6,407 bases of DNA from Bacillota bacterium (GTDB taxonomy: Bacteria; Bacillota; Clostridia; Tissierellales; Peptoniphilaceae): contig JAEZYW010000192.1 in the NCBI GenBank assembly GCA_023418835.1, forward strand, positions 1 through 6,407. Reading direction: 5' to 3'. Positions 1-5,274 of the stretch are shown here, one piece after another (position 1 is the first letter of the stretch; each line of letters starts with the position of its first letter). The notes beneath the pieces are model-generated. The model was not told the origin of the DNA, did not search any database, and saw only the letters and a program-made list of their open reading frames with translations. Position numbers and translations under genes: made by a program.

Positions 1-695
1 GTAATTATATGGTTGGAAGAGACGCAAACAAAGGGGACTGTGCTCACCCATGTAGATATAAATATAATTTAATAGAAGAAACTAGACCAGGAGAGTACTT
101 CCCAGTCTTTGAAGATGACGACGGAACTTTTATCATGAATTCCAAGGATTTGTGCATGATACAAAATCTTCCAGACATGATAAACGCCGGCATAAACTCT
201 TTGAAGATTGAAGGTAGGGTTAAAGGGATTTATTATGTAGCGACAATTATTAGATCCTATAGAATGGCATTAGACGAGTATTACAAAGCTGGAGAAAATT
301 ATAGTTTTGACGAAACTTATTTAGATGAAATTAAAAAAGCAAGCTATAGAGATTTTACTACAGGATTTTTCTACGGAAAACCAGAAAAGGATGCCCAAGT
401 TTATACTACTAGCAGTTATATTAGAGGATATGACTTCTTAGGAATGGTCTTAGAATACGACGAAGAAACTAAATTGGCGACAATAGAGCAAAGAAATAGA
501 ATGTTTGTCGGAGATGAGATCGAAGTATTTGGACCGGGAGAAAAACACTTTACTCAAACAATCAAGCTGATGTTAGATGAAAAGGGCAAGGAAATAGAAG
601 TGGCTCCCCATGCGCAACAAATCATAAAAATAGAAATGGATAAACCTGTTTCAAAATATTTCATGTTGCGAAAACCAGCTGATGAAAAAAATTAA
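1..695 (+). CDS. U32-family protein, TrhP-like (tRNA U34 hydroxylation), 5'-truncated by window edge
   Basis: The reading frame is open to the left edge (codons from position 3 read N-Y before the first ATG at 9), so this is the C-terminal ~230 residues of a protein usually a little over 400 residues long. A Cys-rich motif GDCAHPCRYKY lies near the start, followed by NSKDLCMIQNLP and the family-typical INSLKIEGRVKGIYYVATII. The last ~85 residues (from DFLGMVLEYD) look like the small beta-barrel domain that ends this family. Members were named collagenase-like peptidases, but the characterised bacterial ones (TrhP, YrrN/YrrO, YegQ) act in prephenate-dependent 5-hydroxyuridine formation at tRNA wobble U34, and related UbiU/UbiV carry an Fe-S cluster on conserved Cys. 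Which paralogue this is cannot be decided from the fragment. It ends 17 bp before the -35 box of the next operon, and I see no hairpin terminator between them. Confidence 0.88.
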   Translation, partial: NYMVGRDANKGDCAHPCRYKYNLIEETRPGEYFPVFEDDDGTFIMNSKDLCMIQNLPDMINAGINSLKIEGRVKGIYYVATIIRSYRMALDEYYKAGENYSFDETYLDEIKKASYRDFTTGFFYGKPEKDAQVYTTSSYIRGYDFLGMVLEYDEETKLATIEQRNRMFVGDEIEVFGPGEKHFTQTIKLMLDEKGKEIEVAPHAQQIIKIEMDKPVSKYFMLRKPADEKN

Positions 696-712
696 AAAAA
701 TCGTAAAAACAT

Positions 713-741
713 TTGACAAAACTATAAAATTATGGTTTAAT
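713..741 (+). promoter_or_regulatory. Sigma-A promoter of the infC-rpmI-rplT operon
   Basis: A perfect -35 box TTGACA (713-718) is followed by a 17-bp spacer and TTTAAT (736-741), with an extended -10 TG at 733-734. Transcription should begin near 748, at the left edge of the L20-type leader. This is the best promoter in the window. Confidence 0.85.
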
Positions 742-747
742 TGATAA

Positions 748-866
748 GGTAGAAAAAGTAGAAGTACCGCTTCTCACCTCGTGGCTAAAGCCTATAGGTT
801 ACAATTAATTATTTAGAATGGTAATTATTTTGGTGCGGGCGCTTTTAAGCTCCGCACTTTATTTAT
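748..866 (+). ncRNA. Ribosomal protein L20 leader (cis-regulatory RNA) upstream of infC
   Basis: The transcribed leader contains the segment ACCGCTTCTCACCT (767-779), which I recognise from Firmicutes infC leaders. It is followed by a stem in which ACCT (776-779) pairs with AGGT (796-799) and GGC (783-785) with GCC (790-792). A second AT-rich stem pairs 806-811 with 822-827. A GC-rich hairpin then closes the leader, followed by a T-rich tract. In this class, L20 binds the leader and promotes premature termination, so free L20 represses the operon. The assignment rests on position, motif and layout; a covariance search would settle it. Confidence 0.8.
833..866 (+). terminator. Leader attenuator (intrinsic terminator) before infC
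   Basis: GTGCGG (833-838) pairs with CCGCAC (852-857), with an inner GCTT/AAGC extension (841-844 with 847-850). T-rich sequence follows (858-868). It lies 5 nt before the infC ribosome-binding site, as expected for the L20-controlled attenuator. Confidence 0.75.
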
Positions 867-882
867 TTCCGGGGGTGTAAAC

Positions 883-1395
883 ATAAAGGAATTAAGAATT
901 AACGAAGAAATCAGGGAAAAAGAAGTTAGACTAATTGATCAAAATGGAGAGCAACTAGGAGTTGTTCCTCTAGCTAGAGCGCAAGAAGCTGCCAATGAAG
1001 CAAATTTGGATTTAGTAATGATATCGCCAAACGCTAAACCTCCAGTATGCAGAGTGATGGACTATGGCAAATACAGATATGACCAAATTAAAAAAGCTAA
1101 GGAAGCCAAAAAAGCTCAAAAAATTATCAATGTAAAAGAAGTCAGAATGACTCCAAATATTGATACCCATGATTTAGAGGTAAAGGCTAGACAAGCAGAA
1201 AGATTTTTAAACAATGGAGACAAAGTAAAAGTTTCTGTAAGATTTAGAGGAAGAGAGCTAGGGCATACCCAATTAGGTAGAGAAGTCTTAGATGATTTTC
1301 TTGAAATTCTCGGAGATAAAGCTATAGTAGATAAAAAGCCGAAGATGGAAGGCAGGAGTATGGTTATGCACCTTAATCCTGGTACGAATAAATAG
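883..1395 (+). CDS. infC: Translation initiation factor IF-3, non-AUG (ATA) start
   Basis: This is IF-3, which binds the 30S subunit, blocks premature 50S joining and proofreads the start codon. It has the usual N-domain opening (KELRINEEIREKEVRLID), the linker stretch DYGKYRYDQIKKAKEAKK and the C-domain block IDTHDLEVKARQAERFL with VRFRGREL. From ATA at 883 it is 170 residues, a normal length. No ATG, GTG or TTG occurs in frame before a TTG at 1006, and starting there would delete about 40 conserved residues. The ATA at 883 sits 5 nt after GGGGGTG (871-877), which pairs well with the anti-Shine-Dalgarno sequence allowing one G-U pair. An in-frame ATT at 865 lies before that site and is unlikely. 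AUU/AUA-type starts on infC are known to allow self-repression by IF-3. The stop overlaps the rpmI ribosome-binding site, so rpmI is probably translationally linked. Confidence 0.93.
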   Translation: MKELRINEEIREKEVRLIDQNGEQLGVVPLARAQEAANEANLDLVMISPNAKPPVCRVMDYGKYRYDQIKKAKEAKKAQKIINVKEVRMTPNIDTHDLEVKARQAERFLNNGDKVKVSVRFRGRELGHTQLGREVLDDFLEILGDKAIVDKKPKMEGRSMVMHLNPGTNK

Positions 1396-1409
1396 GAGGA
1401 ATGATTTAA

Positions 1410-1604
1410 ATGGGTAAAATGAAAACTCATAGAGGTTCTGCGAAGAGATTCAAAAGAACAGGATCTGGAAAATTGAAAAGAATGCAACAAGGAGTTACTC
1501 ATATGACTGGTAAGATGTCTCCTAAAAGAATAAGAAAATTAAGAAAGAGCAAACTTGTAAGCAAAGGCGATTTAAAGAGAATCGACCAAATGCTGCCAAG
1601 ATAG
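1410..1604 (+). CDS. rpmI: 50S ribosomal protein L35
   Basis: This 64-residue, very basic protein has the L35 landmarks [15 protein letters not shown] at the start and the [12 protein letters not shown] stretch near the C-terminus; the length is standard. AGGAGGA (1394-1400) lies 9 nt before the ATG and overlaps the infC stop codon. It is the middle gene of infC-rpmI-rplT and should share the L20 leader control upstream of infC. Confidence 0.97.
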   Translation: MGKMKTHRGSAKRFKRTGSGKLKRMQQGVTHMTGKMSPKRIRKLRKSKLVSKGDLKRIDQMLPR

Positions 1605-1619
1605 TAGGAGGCGAAAGTA

Positions 1620-1979
1620 ATGGCAAGAATTAAAAGAGGCGTAAACACAAAAAAACGTCATAAAAAAGTATTAAAATTAGCAAAAGGTTACTTTGGAGCA
1701 AAATCCAAACTATTTAAAACAGCAAACCAAGCTGTTATGAAATCTCTAAACTATGCATACATCGGAAGAAAGCACAAGAAAAGAGACTTCAGAAAAATGT
1801 GGATACAAAGAATTAACGCTGCAGCTCGTCAAAACGGCTTAAGCTATTCTAAGTTCATCAACGGACTTAAAAAAGCAGACATTCAAATCAACAGAAAAAT
1901 GCTTTCTGAATTAGCTATCCACGATGAAGTAGCATTCAAACAATTAGTAGACATCGCAAAAGAAAAAGTTGCAAACTAA
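1620..1979 (+). CDS. rplT: 50S ribosomal protein L20
   Basis: This 119-residue basic protein opens with [20 protein letters not shown] and contains the L20 blocks [20 protein letters not shown] and [17 protein letters not shown], at normal family length. AGGAGG (1606-1611) gives a good ribosome-binding site 8 nt before ATG, just after the rpmI stop. L20 is needed early in 50S assembly on 23S rRNA and is the likely repressor that acts on the leader of its own operon. It is the last gene before the terminator. Confidence 0.97.
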   Translation: MARIKRGVNTKKRHKKVLKLAKGYFGAKSKLFKTANQAVMKSLNYAYIGRKHKKRDFRKMWIQRINAAARQNGLSYSKFINGLKKADIQINRKMLSELAIHDEVAFKQLVDIAKEKVAN

Positions 1980-1983
1980 AATT

Positions 1984-2005
1984 ACCGCGAAATCGCGGTT
2001 TTTTT
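1984..2005 (+). terminator. Intrinsic terminator of the infC-rpmI-rplT operon
   Basis: The hairpin pairs ACCGCGA (1984-1990) with TCGCGGT (1993-1999) and is followed directly by seven T residues (1999-2005). It lies 4 bp after the rplT stop. Confidence 0.93.
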
Positions 2006-2025
2006 ATGTCTATAATGGGATAAAT

Positions 2026-2069
2026 TTGAGATTTTAATAGTTGGACTATATATAATTTAGCATTATAAT
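2026..2069 (+). promoter_or_regulatory. Candidate promoter(s) for the nitrilase gene
   Basis: Two overlapping candidates lie in the AT-rich gap. One has TTGGAC (2041-2046), a 17-bp spacer and a perfect TATAAT (2064-2069). The other has TTGAGA (2026-2031), a 17-bp spacer and TATATA (2049-2054). The -10 of the first is strong but its -35 is weak. In AT-rich DNA such matches are common, so which one is used is open. Confidence 0.5.
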
Positions 2070-2128
2070 ATTAATAGTTTAACAATATTCAAATAAAAAT
2101 ATCTATAACAAATAAATTAGAGGAAAAA

Positions 2129-3052
2129 ATGAAAGATTTAAAAGAAAAATGTAAAGTAGCAGTAGTATAAATTTAACCTGTAATGTTTGATAAAAAAGCA
2201 AGCTTGAAAAAAGCAATTGAAAAAGCAGAAGAAGCTGCAAAGGAAGGTGCAGACTTAATTGTTTTCCCAGAACTTGTAATACCAGGCTATCCAGTTGGAA
2301 TGACATTCGGATTTGTAATGGGAGCAAGAAAAGAAGATGGTAGAGAAGATTGGAAAAGATATTATGAAAACTCAATATTAATTCCTGGAGAAGAAACAGA
2401 GGAACTATCTAAATGTGCAAAAAGAACTAAGTCCTACATAAGCATTGGAGTATCCGAAAGAGATTCCTTAACAGGTACACTATTTAATTCAAATTTGATA
2501 TTTTCACCTGAAGGAGAAATAGTAAGCCACCACAGAAAATTAAAACCAACTGGAACCGAAAGATGCGTTTGGGGGGATGCCAACAAGCATTATTTTCCAG
2601 TTGCAGATTCACCTTGGGGAAACATGGGAGCAGCAATCTGCTGGGAAGCATATATGCCTTTACTAAGAGTAGCGTTATATGAAAAAGGAATAACTATTTT
2701 CATATCTTGTAACACAAACGACAATCCAGAATGGCAAGCCACAACCCAACATATAGCTTTAGAAGGAAGATGTTTCTTTATCAATGCAGATTTATTTATT
2801 AGAAAAGAAGCATATCCTAAAGACTTGAAAACTTATAGTGAAGTAGAAAAACTTTCAGACATAACCTGTAGAGGTGGAAGCTCGGTGGTAGACCCTAAAG
2901 GACATATAATAGCTGGACCAGTTTGGGATAAGGAAGAGATAATCTATGCAGACCTAGATATGTCTATGGTCTATGCAAATAAGATGGAATTTGACCCTGT
3001 GGGACACTATGCTAGACCAGATGTTTTTAAATTTGAATTTGAGGATAAATAA
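2129..3052 (+). pseudogene. Branch-1 nitrilase (C-N hydrolase) with two early in-frame TAA codons
   Basis: From ATG 2129 (AGAGGA at 2119-2124 as ribosome-binding site) the frame reads MKDLKEKCKVAVV-stop-I-stop-PVMFDKK and then stays open for 289 more codons. Read through, it is 307 residues, a normal nitrilase size. The stops (2168-2170 and 2174-2176) fall in the first beta strand, where nitrilases read like VAVVQ-x-xPV, and each is one C-to-T change from CAA (Gln). The Glu-Lys-Cys triad is intact: E48 in FPELVIPGYP, K137 in HRKLKPT and C171 in AAICWEAYMP; TERCVWGD also fits true nitrilases, which turn nitriles into acids plus ammonia. The ATG at 2183, seven bases past the second stop, has no ribosome-binding site, so a shorter protein would need reinitiation and would lack strand 1. 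The undamaged remainder suggests recent inactivation, or a sequence error. The substrate cannot be told. Confidence 0.85.
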
Positions 3053-3072
3053 AAACAATTTTAGAAAGTTTT

Positions 3073-3106
3073 AGAGGCGAAGAAATATCACTTCGTCTCT
3101 ATTTTT
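3073..3106 (+). terminator. Intrinsic terminator after the nitrilase gene
   Basis: AGAGGCGAAG (3073-3082) pairs with CTTCGTCTCT (3091-3100) through 10 pairs, including one G-T, with an 8-nt loop; ATTTTTG follows. It lies 20 bp after the nitrilase stop. Confidence 0.9.
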
Positions 3107-3148
3107 GTTATAAAAGATTTATAATCACATCAGAATAACTAGTGAAGT

Positions 3149-3177
3149 TTGTAATGAATTGAAATAATTGTTATAAT
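3149..3177 (+). promoter_or_regulatory. Left-copy hsdM promoter, now upstream of the AraC-APH gene
   Basis: TTGTAA (3149-3154), a 17-bp spacer and a perfect TATAAT (3172-3177) with an extended -10 TG (3169-3170) match the promoter in the right copy. No terminator is visible between it and the AraC-APH gene at 3438, so it may drive that gene. A dyad follows at 3195-3211 (ACATTAT-CGA-ACAATGT), with one arm mismatch not found in the right copy. Confidence 0.65.
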
Positions 3178-3239
3178 TCAATACGTGTGTACGTACATTA
3201 TCGAACAATGTCTAAACAAAATTTAGGAAGATAATTGAA

Positions 3240-3274
3240 TTGGCAAAAATGGAAATTTAAACCAAAAACTTTGG
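3240..3274 (+). pseudogene. hsdM 5' stub in the left repeat copy
   Basis: This corresponds to the TTG start and first codons of hsdM at 5275. Here the ribosome-binding site is weakened (AGGAAG instead of AGGAGG), one base is missing after the start, and the frame stops after six codons (M-A-K-M-E-I-stop). Homology ends at TTGG (3271-3274), where the inserted segment begins. It encodes nothing useful. Confidence 0.8.
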
Positions 3275-3437
3275 TATTCTACTTCACACTCTTTATATTG
3301 TATTCATTAATTTTCAACAATTATAAGTCGTAATATTATAAAATAATTTTTCAATATAGCAATACAGGAAATGTTTTGAATAATTCTTATGTTAAACTAA
3401 GGTTAACCTAGGGATCAAAGTTTAGGAGATGATAGCC
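3275..3437. other. Non-coding left end of the inserted segment
   Basis: This is AT-rich sequence with no open frame. It holds a possible promoter, TTGTAT (3298-3303), an 18-bp spacer and TATAAG (3322-3327). A perfect 10-bp palindrome AGGTTAACCT (3400-3409) lies just before the ribosome-binding site of the next gene and could be a regulator site. I see no transposon ends. Confidence 0.45.
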
Positions 3438-4754
3438 ATGACCACAATTGAATTACTTCAAAACACTATTGACTATATTGAAGAAAATCTAAAATCGGAA
3501 ATAACCGTATCAGAAATTGCAGAGTATACAGGATTTTCTGTTTATCACTTTTCTCGTTTATTCTCTAACTATATAGGCATGCCAGTAGCTGCTTACTTGA
3601 CTAAACGCAGACTTTATCATGCAATATTTAGTATTCAGTCTGGAAAAAAGACAATAGATGTAGCTTTAGAGTACGGATTTAACACCTATCCAGGGTTTTA
3701 TAAAGCATTCAAACGTGAATTTGGTTGCTCTCCTACAAAGTATTTAAAATTAAATACTGCCAAAAAACCAATACCAATGGATTTAATTAAGGAGGCAAAG
3801 TTTATGCTTAATCAACGACAAATAACTCAATTGCTATTAAACTGGGATATACAAAAAGATCTAGATATTAACAATACCCTTACAGCAGGTGGGGCAGTTG
3901 AATCAAATAGTGCATGGTCAATAGGAGAAAAATATATATTTAAAACTGGAAAAAATATAACAGGACTTAAAACTCACATTGCTATCTCAAGAGAGTTAGA
4001 GAAATTTGGAATGGATTCAACTACACCTATTAAAACAATAAATGGTGAGGATTTTATTATCGAAGATGATAGATATTATATTTTAACAAACCGTATCAAG
4101 GGACAATTTTTAAGTCCAGAAGAAAGATACTCTCAAAATAGAGAATCTATGGGTGAAAAATATGGTGAAGCAATTGGGAACTTGCACAATATCTTTAAGA
4201 GACAAGATAAAAATATAGAAGTAAATGATAGCAATCTATTAAAAATAGTATTAGATTGGGCATTACCAAAGACAAAAACAACTATGGAACAATGGGTGTG
4301 CCCACTACCAAATAAATTTTATGAAGACTACATTAATAATTTCTCTATAATTTATAATGATTTACCTAGACATATTATTCATAGAGACTCAAATCCTTCA
4401 AATATAATGTTTTATGGAGGGGAAGTTAGTGGGTTTTTAGAATTTGAAATAAGTGAGCGTAATGTAAGGATTTTTGATCCTTGTTATTGTGCAACTGGAA
4501 TATTATCTGAAGCAAGTGAAATAGAAGGAGGTTTTGATAAATGGCCTGAAATATTAAGAGGTATTATAAAAGGATATGATAGAGTTGTAAACTTAACAAA
4601 TTCAGAAAAGGAAGCTATTCCATATGTAATTTATTCTATTCAAATGATATTCATAGCATGGTTACTGGATAATGAAGACTATAAAAATCTAGCCTTGAGA
4701 AATAGAGATATGCTAATATGGATATGGGAAAATAGGCATAGAATAATCATATAA
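3438..4754 (+). CDS. AraC-type HTH domain fused to an APH-family phosphotransferase domain
   Basis: The product is 438 residues and cytoplasmic by composition. Residues ~5-107 are a complete AraC/XylS DNA-binding domain: first helix-turn-helix ITVSEIAEYTGFSVYHFSRLF, second helix-turn-helix around IDVALEYGFNTYPGFYKAFK, then the family ending REFGCSPTKYL. After a linker of ~30 residues, ~140-435 look like an APH/choline-kinase-type kinase, with the Brenner motif HRDSNPSN (H315, D317, N322) and, 18 residues after D317, GFLEFE with E335. That spacing matches Asp190/Asn195/Asp208 of APH(3')-IIIa, so D317 is the likely catalytic base and N322 and E335 the metal ligands; Glu at the last place is unusual. 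AGGAG (3424-3428) abuts an in-frame ATG at 3429 but lies 9 nt from the ATG at 3438, so I chose the latter. The kinase replaces the usual AraC sensor domain. It could be a drug-modifying enzyme with its own DNA-binding part, or a regulator that uses the kinase fold as a sensor; the substrate is unknown. Confidence 0.9.
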   Translation: MTTIELLQNTIDYIEENLKSEITVSEIAEYTGFSVYHFSRLFSNYIGMPVAAYLTKRRLYHAIFSIQSGKKTIDVALEYGFNTYPGFYKAFKREFGCSPTKYLKLNTAKKPIPMDLIKEAKFMLNQRQITQLLLNWDIQKDLDINNTLTAGGAVESNSAWSIGEKYIFKTGKNITGLKTHIAISRELEKFGMDSTTPIKTINGEDFIIEDDRYYILTNRIKGQFLSPEERYSQNRESMGEKYGEAIGNLHNIFKRQDKNIEVNDSNLLKIVLDWALPKTKTTMEQWVCPLPNKFYEDYINNFSIIYNDLPRHIIHRDSNPSNIMFYGGEVSGFLEFEISERNVRIFDPCYCATGILSEASEIEGGFDKWPEILRGIIKGYDRVVNLTNSEKEAIPYVIYSIQMIFIAWLLDNEDYKNLALRNRDMLIWIWENRHRIII

Positions 4755-4941
4755 TCATCATAGAAAAAAACAAAGCTGCATGCAGCAAAGGTTAACTATA
4801 GAATCAAATTTTAGCGGTTCAGATGTAAAAGTCTGGGCCACTTTTTTATTTCCTCTAGCAAGGAGGTCTTTAGTATTTTTCAAAAACAACTTAAAAAAAT
4901 AGATGTTATAATTATAATCCGTACTTTGCTTTATATCCATC
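4755..4941. other. Non-coding right end of the inserted segment
   Basis: It contains a perfect 12-bp palindrome GCTGCATGCAGC (4775-4786). It also has a weak hairpin AAAAGT/ACTTTT (4827-4832 with 4840-4845) running into a T tract, which may act as a poor terminator for the AraC-APH gene. A 27-bp stretch (4788-4814) resembles 3399-3425 at the other side of the gene. A 61-codon minus-strand open frame here has no recognisable family and no clear ribosome-binding site. Confidence 0.45.
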
Positions 4942-5087
4942 ATAATAGCTGGACCAGTTTGGGATAAGGAAGAGATAATCTATGCAGATTTAGATATGTC
5001 TATGGTCTTGCAAATAAGATGGAATTTGACCCTGTAGGACACTACGCTAGACCAGATGTTTTTAGATTTGAATTTGAGGATAAATAA
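4942..5087 (+). pseudogene. Nitrilase 3' fragment (C-terminal ~48 codons, frameshifted)
   Basis: This matches the end of the nitrilase gene at 2906-3052, including IAGPVWDKEEIIYADLDMS and the final EFEDK-stop. A single base is missing where the left copy reads GTCTATGCA, which shifts the frame. The fragment has no start region and no catalytic residues, and is a relic of the insertion. Confidence 0.88.
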
Positions 5088-5107
5088 AAACAATTTTAGA
5101 AAGGTTT

Positions 5108-5140
5108 AGAGGCGAAGAAATATCCCTTCGTCTCTATTTT
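5108..5140 (+). terminator. Intrinsic terminator, right repeat copy
   Basis: AGAGGCGAAG (5108-5117) pairs with CTTCGTCTCT (5126-5135) around an 8-nt loop, then ATTTTTG. It is kept intact in both copies and here would end any transcript coming from the inserted segment before the hsdM promoter. Confidence 0.88.
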
Positions 5141-5183
5141 TGTTATAAAAGATTTTTAATCACATCAAAATAACTAGTAAAAT

Positions 5184-5212
5184 TTGTAATGATTTGAATT
5201 AATTGTTATAAT
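5184..5212 (+). promoter_or_regulatory. hsdM promoter
   Basis: TTGTAA (5184-5189), a 17-bp spacer and a perfect TATAAT (5207-5212) with an extended -10 TG (5204-5205). The start site would be near 5219, about 55 nt before the hsdM TTG codon. Both boxes and the spacing are unchanged between the repeat copies while the surrounding bases differ. Confidence 0.75.
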
Positions 5213-5216
5213 TTAA

Positions 5217-5246
5217 TACGTATGTACGTACATTGTCGAACAATGT
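5217..5246. promoter_or_regulatory. Candidate operator: inverted repeat just downstream of the hsdM promoter
   Basis: ACATTGT (5230-5236), spacer CGA and ACAATGT (5240-5246) form a perfect 7-bp inverted repeat at about +12 to +28. It is preceded by two TACGTA sextamers (5217-5222 and 5225-5230) and the palindrome GTACGTAC (5224-5231). A repressor bound here would block early transcription; the same RNA could form a short hairpin before the ribosome-binding site. The regulator is unknown. Confidence 0.5.
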
Positions 5247-5274
5247 CTACACAAAACTTAGGAGGAGAATCGAA

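Larger units (their letters stand above)
2906..3274 (+). repeat. Left copy of a 369-bp direct repeat (nitrilase 3' end, terminator, hsdM promoter and start)
   Basis: This block is repeated at 4942-5310, with about 25 differences counted by eye (roughly 93% identity), including two single-base indels. It holds the last ~49 codons of the nitrilase, the terminator, the promoter, an imperfect dyad and the first dozen codons of hsdM. Similarity begins at ATAATAGCTGG and ends at AAAACTTTGG; beyond that the two copies diverge, apart from a possible ATTC. It bounds the inserted segment on the left. Confidence 0.93.
3275..4941 (+). mobile_element. Inserted segment of ~1.67 kb carrying AraC-APH, bracketed by 369-bp direct repeats
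   Basis: The segment separates two diverged copies of the same nitrilase-hsdM junction, in the same orientation. The left copy ends inside hsdM and the right copy begins inside the nitrilase gene, as a Campbell-type single crossover with a circular molecule would leave it. There is no integrase, transposase or short target duplication, so this is probably an insertion by homologous recombination and not an autonomous element. A tandem duplication with later replacement of the middle is the alternative. Confidence 0.6.

Noticed and set aside
1006..1395. infC starting at TTG 1006
   Set aside because: It would remove the first ~40 residues of the conserved IF-3 N-domain, which are open and clearly coding back to 883.
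1116..1502. Minus-strand 128-codon open frame across infC and rpmI
   Set aside because: It lies opposite two certain genes and its product is a low-complexity Ser/Leu/Phe-rich string typical of antisense shadow frames.
2103..2375. Minus-strand 90-codon open frame over the nitrilase 5' end
   Set aside because: The Leu/Phe-rich product mirrors Lys/Glu-rich codons on the plus strand; no family and no ribosome-binding site.
2590..2784. Minus-strand 64-codon open frame within the nitrilase gene
   Set aside because: It is antisense to the catalytic core of a recognised family.
3429..3437. ATG at 3429 as start of the AraC-APH gene
   Set aside because: The AGGAG site abuts this ATG with no spacing, whereas the ATG at 3438 has 9 nt.
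4758..4943. Minus-strand 61-codon open frame right of the AraC-APH gene
   Set aside because: I looked for a transposase or small-protein family and recognised none; there is no clear ribosome-binding site and it ends at a repeat border. It could be a relic, but I cannot support it as a gene.
5233..5274. Upstream TTG start for hsdM
   Set aside because: That start lies within the operator dyad with no ribosome-binding site before it. The AGGAGG at 5260-5265 would be inside the coding region and points to the TTG at 5275.
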